A stretch of 11,613 nucleotides of DNA from contig JAGADS010000186.1 in the NCBI GenBank assembly GCA_017613485.1, positions 1-11,613 on the forward strand. Direction: 5' to 3'. This DNA comes from Treponema sp. (lineage in GTDB: Bacteria; Spirochaetota; Spirochaetia; Treponematales; Treponemataceae). The notes below the pieces were generated by a model. The model saw only the letters and a list, made by a program, of their open reading frames with translations, was not told the origin of the DNA and did not search any database. A program made the translations under genes and the position numbers. The number at the start of each line of letters is the position of its first letter. The first letter of the stretch is position 1. Positions 6,615 to 11,613 of the stretch are shown one piece after another.

Positions 6615-8417
6615 TTACTTTTTTCCAGAGATGTTGTTCTTACCCGGAGTTCCGAATCTTCCCAACGGCCAGAACCTGAGCACTGCCTTTCCCAGCATAC
6701 GTGTACGGCTTACATACTGCGGCTCAAGGTAGCTTCCATACTTGACTGAATATGGATCATCTTCTACAAGATCTTTAATCGATTTCTCGTATCTATGCCT
6801 CATGTCAAGAGAGTTAAAGCGGTTGTCTCCCATCATAAAATAACAGTTATCCGGGATATAAGAGGGGCTTCCGTCAGAGTTGTTTGCAGGAAACAGCCCC
6901 ATATTCCTTGCATCCATGTGTTCAATATACTCACACAAGTCATCTTTTGCATCGATATAAGAAGTCCTCTCCACATCAGAATCCCAGTCAGAGGGAGAAA
7001 CGCCGTCAGACAAAAGCTCTGCAGTCCTTACGACAATCTGACCAAAAAGAATCTTGCACATTAAATTCAAACGGAAAAGAGAATCGGAATACAGATCACC
7101 TCCAACAAGATGATCTCCGGTGACAGGCCCATTTTCAGTATAGGCGGAAAGATTTGTCATGTTCTTGTGCCATGAGTTAAGGAAACTGTCAAACCATTCA
7201 CCGCCACCCTCCTCTGTTAAAAGAGAAACAGTATGATTTCCTGCCTGGGTGAAAAGATCATTAACAAACAGAGCCCTTCCTGATATCTCTTTTAGAGAAG
7301 AACTTGGCTGAATTCCATTTTTCTTAATTATCGAATTGAATCTTTCTGCCAGATCCTCACATGTTTTTTTTGCATCCTCAAGATTCAGATCACGGCGCTT
7401 CTGCTCAATCTCCAGCATCTTCGGATAAAACAAATGAGCAGGAAGTATATCCTGAACCTTTGCTTTTGTAGAGGAATCCATATCATTGATATTCCACAAG
7501 GCCCAACCGGAATCCTCGTCAACAACCTTGAAATCAGAGTCCCTTGTCCTTGAATAAAGTTTCCCGTCCATAAGCAAAAGCTGCTCACCAGGAAGCCCTG
7601 TAACCCTCTTAACCAGAGGATCAGCCTTCTGCCGTCCGTATTCATCGAATTTATTGGGATTAACCAGAGTAAGGGTAAGCATGTACACGAACTGAGACAT
7701 GAATGTCTTTACCTCATTTTTCCTGTCATTTGAATAATGTGGATTCCTGAACACAACGACATCTCCCCTCTTGTAATCCTGCAGATAAGGAAGACCTGCA
7801 TCAGAAAGCGGAAATTTCGGACCGGACATGGTCTTTACGACAGCCACACGGTCTCCGATTAAAAATGTCGGAACCATGGACTCAGACGGAATCTCGTACA
7901 GCTGGAATACAAAAATATTAAGCAGGACTATTGTAAATGCAGCCTGAATAAGGGCATCAACCCATTCAAGGATTTCTATTCCAACACGCTTGAGGCCCTT
8001 TGCCTTCTGGCGTGGATTTTTCTTATGTATCTCTTCCCATTCCGGTTTTAGTGAATAAACCCTTTTCTCGTTGAGGTAATAAAGTATTACAAAGGAAAGG
8101 ATGGTTATAAGTGTCCAGACTATGGCCTGCGACACGTCAAGGAGATACGGCTGTCCGTAATTACCTGCCCTCTGAAGGACAAATGCACTGATATAGACAA
8201 AAGGCTCATACTGATAAAAGCGGCGTATGGCATCCATGTGCAGGACACCGTCCTTTTTCAGAAGCACCACAAAAGTCACATAGGCGAGCACAATCGTAAA
8301 GATTAATGACAGTGGAAAGGCAACAAGAGATATGTCAGCCCTGAATGACAGGCATAGAAATGTAAAGATGACCGCAAGAAAAATATTTATATAAAATAAA
8401 ACTTTTAGTTTTTTCAC
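6615..8417 (-). CDS. lepB: Signal peptidase I, oversized
   Basis: A membrane serine protease (S26 family) that removes signal peptides from Sec-exported proteins. From GTG at 8415-8417 the product is 600 aa, against 324 in E. coli. Several transmembrane segments (starting KVLFYINIFLAVIFTFLCL, then FPLSLIFTIVLAYVTFVVLL and ILSFVILYYL) precede the usual membrane-proximal helix LNIFVFQLYE. The catalytic Ser180 lies in IPSESMVPT, the general-base Lys270 in VKRVTGLPGE, and the conserved GDNR in YFMMGDNRFNSLDMR at about 530. The Ser/Lys dyad is intact. About 130 extra residues sit between the Lys box and GDNR compared with E. coli. GTG is chosen because GGAG lies 7 nt upstream; the frame extends to a TTG at 8490-8492, but that has no ribosome site and lies upstream of the likely -10. 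Convergent with secA, its pathway partner. Confidence 0.93.
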   Translation of the reverse strand: MKKLKVLFYINIFLAVIFTFLCLSFRADISLVAFPLSLIFTIVLAYVTFVVLLKKDGVLHMDAIRRFYQYEPFVYISAFVLQRAGNYGQPYLLDVSQAIVWTLITILSFVILYYLNEKRVYSLKPEWEEIHKKNPRQKAKGLKRVGIEILEWVDALIQAAFTIVLLNIFVFQLYEIPSESMVPTFLIGDRVAVVKTMSGPKFPLSDAGLPYLQDYKRGDVVVFRNPHYSNDRKNEVKTFMSQFVYMLTLTLVNPNKFDEYGRQKADPLVKRVTGLPGEQLLLMDGKLYSRTRDSDFKVVDEDSGWALWNINDMDSSTKAKVQDILPAHLFYPKMLEIEQKRRDLNLEDAKKTCEDLAERFNSIIKKNGIQPSSSLKEISGRALFVNDLFTQAGNHTVSLLTEEGGGEWFDSFLNSWHKNMTNLSAYTENGPVTGDHLVGGDLYSDSLFRLNLMCKILFGQIVVRTAELLSDGVSPSDWDSDVERTSYIDAKDDLCEYIEHMDARNMGLFPANNSDGSPSYIPDNCYFMMGDNRFNSLDMRHRYEKSIKDLVEDDPYSVKYGSYLEPQYVSRTRMLGKAVLRFWPLGRFGTPGKNNISGKK

Positions 8418-8482
8418 GGAAAGACTCCAGAAATTCAAATATAGCTGCCGTATGACAGTTCCGCCAAAAGACGATAAGAAAA

Positions 8483-8511
8483 ATAATAGCAAATTTTTTC
8501 AAGTGCTACAA
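8483..8511 (-). promoter_or_regulatory. Possible promoter for lepB
   Basis: On the minus strand: TTGTAG (8506-8511, 3 of 6), a 17 bp spacer, and TATTAT (8483-8488, 5 of 6). The predicted start near 8476 gives a leader of about 60 nt to the GTG. The -35 is weak, so this is tentative. Confidence 0.35.
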
Positions 8512-8608
8512 GTAGAGCAGTAAATTTTGACTTTCCGGGTAATTCACGCATCAAGTCCAAAGTCAATGGTAAAACTCCGAAATTTTTCAAGATTTTGGGA
8601 ACAAGGTA

Positions 8609-8637
8609 TTAACATACACCGTATTTTCAAGTATAAT
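8609..8637 (+). promoter_or_regulatory. Strong sigma70-type promoter for the dehydrogenase-fumC operon
   Basis: -35 TTAACA (8609-8614, 5 of 6), an exact 17 bp spacer, and a perfect -10 TATAAT (8632-8637). The predicted start is about 8644, leaving an 82 nt leader before the ATG at 8726. This is the best promoter match in the window and suggests high constitutive expression unless repressed. Confidence 0.7.
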
Positions 8638-8644
8638 ATACGTT

Positions 8645-8661
8645 GAATATCGTTGATATTC
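8645..8661 (+). promoter_or_regulatory. Perfect hairpin/palindrome at the operon transcript 5' end
   Basis: GAATATC-GTT-GATATTC is a perfect 7 bp inverted repeat with a 3 nt loop, starting at or 1 nt after the predicted transcription start. It also forms an imperfect direct repeat (CGTTGAATAT, CGTTGATATT). It could be an operator for a DNA-binding dimer or a 5' stem that protects the mRNA. It does not match the TTGT(N)AA-N4-TT(N)ACAA Rex operator pattern. A weaker GGCC/GGCC stem follows at 8665-8678. Confidence 0.45.
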
Positions 8662-8725
8662 ATGGGCCGGTCATGGCCTATTTCTTAAATAAATAATACA
8701 GTGGCTGTCAAACAGGAGATTTACA

Positions 8726-9667
8726 ATGGCTAACAAAATCACAATTATCGGTGCGGGACAGGTTGGTTCAACCGTAGCTTATGCACTCATCGTCAAGGGA
8801 GTTGCTTCAGAGATTGTCCTTATCGACATTAACACAGAACGTGCTATGGGCGAGGCAATGGACATGAGGCAGGGTACACCCTACACCAAAGCCATCAACA
8901 TTCACGACGGAAACTATGATGATGCAAAAGACTCTGATGTCGTAATTCTTACTTCAGGAGTAGCACGCAAACCGGGACAGTCACGCCTGGACCTGGCTCA
9001 GATCAACGTTGACATTACAAAGAGCGTTATCGCCCAGATTACAAAGGTTGCTCCAAATGCAAACTACATCATCGTTGCAAACCCAGTCGACATCCTTACA
9101 TATCAGTTCGTAAAATACTCAGGAATTCCTGCAAATCACATCTTTGGTACAGGAACAATGCTTGATACAGCACGTCTCCGCACAAAGCTGGCAGACACAT
9201 ACAATGTTGCCCCGGTTAACGTACACGCATACGTTTTCGGTGAGCACGGTGACTCTTCTTTTGTTCCGTGGTCATTGGCAAACATCGGTACAATTCCAGT
9301 TGACAAGTACGCTGAATGTGCAGAGGGAAGAAACCTCCCGAAGCTCAACCATGACGAGATTGAGGAATACGTACGCAAATCAGGTGGAATCATCATCAAG
9401 GCAAAGGGATGCACAAACTACGGTATCGGTGCAACAGTTACACAGCTCTGCAACTGCCTTACAGCTGGAAAAGATTCTCTTCTGACTGTATCAACAATGC
9501 TCAACGGAGAATACGGAATCTCTGACGTTTGTCTCAGTATCCTTACAGAAGTAGGCGGTGACGGAATAAAGAACCGCATGGTTGCTCCACTTACTGATGC
9601 AGAAATCGTATCCCTAAAGCACAGTGCTGATACCCTCAAGGACATCATCAGCCAGCTTCACTTTTAA
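8726..9667 (+). CDS. ldh: LDH/MDH-family NAD-dependent 2-hydroxyacid dehydrogenase (lactate or malate)
   Basis: A 313 aa member of the lactate/malate dehydrogenase superfamily that interconverts a 2-oxoacid and an L-2-hydroxyacid with NAD(H) in the cytosol. The Rossmann motif GAGQVGS starts at residue 9, with the NAD-selecting Asp34 in VLIDIN. The catalytic machinery is complete: Asn119 (VANPVDI), Asp147 and Arg150 (LDTAR), and His174 (GEHGDSSF). Overall sequence and length fit bacterial L-LDH, including GCTNYGIG with the LDH-type Thr (Thr230, LDH 246). However, the specificity loop reads GVARKPGQSR, placing Arg81 at LDH position 102, where lactate enzymes have Gln and malate enzymes have Arg. 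ATG has AGGAG 7 nt upstream. It is the first gene of an operon with fumC (25 bp gap). Family certain; substrate open. Confidence 0.93.
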   Translation: MANKITIIGAGQVGSTVAYALIVKGVASEIVLIDINTERAMGEAMDMRQGTPYTKAINIHDGNYDDAKDSDVVILTSGVARKPGQSRLDLAQINVDITKSVIAQITKVAPNANYIIVANPVDILTYQFVKYSGIPANHIFGTGTMLDTARLRTKLADTYNVAPVNVHAYVFGEHGDSSFVPWSLANIGTIPVDKYAECAEGRNLPKLNHDEIEEYVRKSGGIIIKAKGCTNYGIGATVTQLCNCLTAGKDSLLTVSTMLNGEYGISDVCLSILTEVGGDGIKNRMVAPLTDAEIVSLKHSADTLKDIISQLHF

Positions 9668-9692
9668 TTGACAAAGGCTCCAGGAGATAATG

Positions 9693-11081
9693 ATGGAATA
9701 CCGTATTGAACATGACTCAATGGGCGAGGTAAAGGTTCCCGCAGACAAGCTTTGGGGTGCCCAGACAGAACGCAGCCACGAGAACTTTCTGATTGGTGTC
9801 GGAATCGAGACAATGCCACGAGAGATAACAAAGGCTTTCGGATATTTAAAGAAAGCAGCGGCTCTTGCCAACAACCAGCTTAAGCCTGAAAAAATGACTT
9901 CTGAAAAACTTGATGCAATATCAAAAGCATGTGACGAGGTCATCAGCGGCTCATTGAACGACAACTTCCCTCTTGTTGTATGGCAGACAGGAAGCGGCAC
10001 ACAGAGCAACATGAATACCAACGAGGTAATCGCAAACCGTGCCAACCAGATCGCAGGAAAGAAACTGTGCCACCCGAACGATGACATCAATATGAGCCAG
10101 TCATCAAATGACACATTCCCTACAGCAATGCACATAGCGGCCGTTGTGGAGCTTGAGGATAAGCTTTTCCCTGCAATCGACCTTCTTGTAGATACATTCA
10201 AGAAGCTTGAAAAGGACAATCAGGGAATCGTAAAGAGCGGACGCACACACCTTCAGGATGCAGTTCCGATTCAGTTCAGTCAGGAGATTTCCGGATGGAG
10301 GACTTCCCTTGAACGCGACAAGGAAATGCTGGTGTCTTCACTTCCCTACCTCAAGCAGCTTGCACTTGGTGGAACAGCAGTCGGTACAGGATTAAACGCT
10401 CCGGCCGGATTTGATACTCTTGTTGCACAGAAGGTGTCAGAACTTACAGGAAAAGACTTTGTAACGGCTCCAAATAAATTCCATGCCCTTACAAGCAAGG
10501 ATGAAATCGTTTTTGCACACGGTGCTGTAAAGGCTCTTGCCGCAGACTGCCTGAAGATTGCAAATGACGTACGCTGGCTTGCATCTGGTCCCCGCGACGG
10601 TCTTGGAGAAATCCACATTCCTGAGAATGAGCCCGGAAGCTCAATCATGCCTGGAAAAGTAAACCCGACTCAGTGCGAGGCCATGACTATGGTTGCCGTA
10701 CAGGTAATGGGCAATGACACTGCAATCGGAATGGCCGCAAGTCAGGGTAACTTTGAGCTTAACGTATTCATGCCGGTGATTGCATACAATTTCCTTCAGT
10801 CAGTACGTCTTCTGGCAGAGGTCATCGTAAGCTTTAACAACAACTGTGCAGTTGGAATCACAGCAAACAAGGAGAAGATGCACCACAACCTCTACAACTC
10901 CCTGATGCTGGTAACTGCGTTGAATCCATACATCGGCTATGAGAACGCAGCAAAGACAAGCCACAAAGCCTATGAGGAAAACATCTCCCTTAAGGATGCC
11001 TGCGTACAGCTCGGTTTCCTTACTGCAGAAAAGTTCGACGAGGTGTTCCATCCAGAGGAAATGGCTGGTGTAAAAAAATAA
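9693..11081 (+). CDS. fumC: Fumarate hydratase class II
   Basis: Class II fumarase interconverts L-malate and fumarate; it is a cytosolic homotetramer without an iron-sulfur cluster, hence oxygen-stable. The product has 462 aa, close to E. coli FumC (467). Conserved regions are all present: WQTGSGTQSNMNTNEV, HPNDDINMSQSSNDTFPTAMH, SGRTHLQDA with the active-site His, and the family signature GSSIMPGKVNPTQCE with the mobile-loop catalytic Ser about residue 317. This signature separates it from aspartase-like relatives only partly, but GIETMP and the HPNDDIN region favour fumarase. Two adjacent ATGs exist (9690 and 9693); AGGAG at 9682-9686 is spaced 6 nt from the second, which is preferred. Co-transcribed with the dehydrogenase upstream; a terminator follows 26 bp after the stop. 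Confidence 0.95.
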   Translation: MEYRIEHDSMGEVKVPADKLWGAQTERSHENFLIGVGIETMPREITKAFGYLKKAAALANNQLKPEKMTSEKLDAISKACDEVISGSLNDNFPLVVWQTGSGTQSNMNTNEVIANRANQIAGKKLCHPNDDINMSQSSNDTFPTAMHIAAVVELEDKLFPAIDLLVDTFKKLEKDNQGIVKSGRTHLQDAVPIQFSQEISGWRTSLERDKEMLVSSLPYLKQLALGGTAVGTGLNAPAGFDTLVAQKVSELTGKDFVTAPNKFHALTSKDEIVFAHGAVKALAADCLKIANDVRWLASGPRDGLGEIHIPENEPGSSIMPGKVNPTQCEAMTMVAVQVMGNDTAIGMAASQGNFELNVFMPVIAYNFLQSVRLLAEVIVSFNNNCAVGITANKEKMHHNLYNSLMLVTALNPYIGYENAAKTSHKAYEENISLKDACVQLGFLTAEKFDEVFHPEEMAGVKK

Positions 11082-11107
11082 TTCAGTCGAATGACATATT
11101 GACAAGA

Positions 11108-11141
11108 GGAGTCTTCCAAAAAACGAAGGCTCCTTTTTTTT
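11108..11141 (+). terminator. Intrinsic terminator of the dehydrogenase-fumC operon
   Basis: GGAGTCTTC (11108-11116) pairs with GAAGGCTCC (11125-11133) over 9 bp with one G-U pair and an 8 nt A-rich loop, followed directly by eight T (11134-11141). Classic rho-independent form. Confidence 0.9.
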
Positions 11142-11152
11142 GGGTAAGTTAA

Positions 11153-11613
11153 TTGAATATTACGGTTTGTGATGACGAAGCAAAAATACTGGAAGAAATT
11201 GCTTCATTTATAAGACAGGAATTTCCTCAATGCAAGGTGCAGGCTTTTTCCAGCGGAGAATCATTTTTATCCTCTTCTCAGGAAAGACCTGATGTCCTTC
11301 TTCTTGACATCGACATGCCGGGTATGAGCGGAATGGAGGTTGCATCCATGCTTACCCAGGAGAAAGCCCAGACACTTATTGTTTTTGTCACAGCACATGA
11401 CGAGCTTGTATACGACAGCTTTAAGTATCATCCCTTTGCCTTTGTAAGAAAAAAATATCTTGCTGATGAACTCCGCAATGTATTGAATGACTGTAAAAAA
11501 GAAATTGATGGAATGAACAGGCATTTTGTATTCCAGACCGCATCCAAAACCATAAACCTTGCACAAAGCGAAATCCTTTATTTTGAAAGCCAGGCGAATT
11601 ATCTTGCAGTCTA
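11153..11613 (+). CDS. LytTR-type response regulator, 3' truncated by window
   Basis: 153 codons are present before the window ends. The N-terminal receiver domain has the acidic pair Asp7-Asp8 (VCDDEA), the phospho-acceptor Asp52 (LLLDIDMPGMSG), the switch Thr80 (VFVTAH) and the conserved Lys in FVRKK (about 100). From about residue 123 a LytTR DNA-binding domain begins (RHFVFQTASKTINLAQSEILYFESQANYLAV), as in AgrA/LytR/BlpR regulators; the rest is cut off. The start is TTG at 11153-11155: an in-frame TAA lies directly before it and no other start fits the conserved N-terminus. No good Shine-Dalgarno or promoter is seen in the 11 bp between the terminator T-run and this TTG, so it may depend on read-through or on weak initiation. 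A partner histidine kinase would be expected downstream. Targets cannot be told from here. Confidence 0.9.
   Translation, partial: MNITVCDDEAKILEEIASFIRQEFPQCKVQAFSSGESFLSSSQERPDVLLLDIDMPGMSGMEVASMLTQEKAQTLIVFVTAHDELVYDSFKYHPFAFVRKKYLADELRNVLNDCKKEIDGMNRHFVFQTASKTINLAQSEILYFESQANYLAV

Noticed and set aside
8418..8492. TTG start at 8490-8492 for the signal peptidase (25 extra residues)
   Set aside because: No Shine-Dalgarno, and it lies upstream of the likely -10 at 8483-8488. The GTG at 8415-8417 has GGAG at 7 nt and begins with a normal membrane-protein N-terminus.
8527..8566. Inverted repeat TTGACTTT (8527-8534) / AAAGTCAA (8559-8566) between lepB and the dehydrogenase
   Set aside because: Only 8 bp with a 24 nt loop in AT-rich DNA, away from both predicted promoters' cores. 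Not strong enough to call an operator.
11099..11104. Perfect TTGACA as a promoter for the response regulator
   Set aside because: No -10-like hexamer lies 16-18 bp downstream; that stretch is the terminator loop (AAACGA). Probably chance.

Overview
The window most likely comes from a host-associated or rumen-type spirochaete close to Treponema. This is inferred from several lipoproteins with relaxed lipoboxes, the set of small poorly characterised envelope genes, SecA with a C-terminal zinc motif, and a possible malate/fumarate fermentation branch. No marker gene fixes the species. Coding density is high and no gene-free stretch exceeds 300 bases. No rRNA, tRNA, CRISPR array, integrase or transposase gene was seen.

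Left part (1-3483): the 3' end of hisS (+) runs tail to tail, with an 11 bp overlap, into a minus-strand cluster. Reading leftwards from 3483, the cluster holds a beta-propeller-like lipoprotein, a single-pass membrane protein, a four-helix membrane protein, a MutT-type Nudix hydrolase and a small SH3-like lipoprotein. The first two genes are 12 bp apart. A 110 bp gap follows. The last three are packed within 1-9 bp of each other.

Middle (3484-8725): the lipoprotein gene and secA are divergent, and their two predicted promoters overlap in the -35 boxes. secA has an unusual leader with no well-placed Shine-Dalgarno. Between convergent secA and the signal peptidase gene lies a 141 bp element that no gene explains. 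It has two 34 bp inverted arms, each with an 8 bp hairpin, and the two hairpins differ only by compensated base pairs. It looks like a small non-autonomous mobile element or paired REP-like palindrome. The signal peptidase I that follows is about twice the usual length.

Right part (8609-11613): a strong promoter drives a two-gene operon of an LDH/MDH-family dehydrogenase and class II fumarase, closed by a clear terminator. The dehydrogenase carries Arg where lactate dehydrogenases carry the substrate-reading Gln102. With fumarase next door, malate/oxaloacetate chemistry feeding a reductive route to fumarate and succinate is a real alternative to lactate formation. A truncated LytTR-type response regulator begins with TTG 12 bases after the terminator.

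Themes: protein export and the envelope (SecA, signal peptidase, lipoproteins), then central fermentation. The best leads for something new are the 141 bp paired-hairpin element and the Arg102-type dehydrogenase next to fumC.
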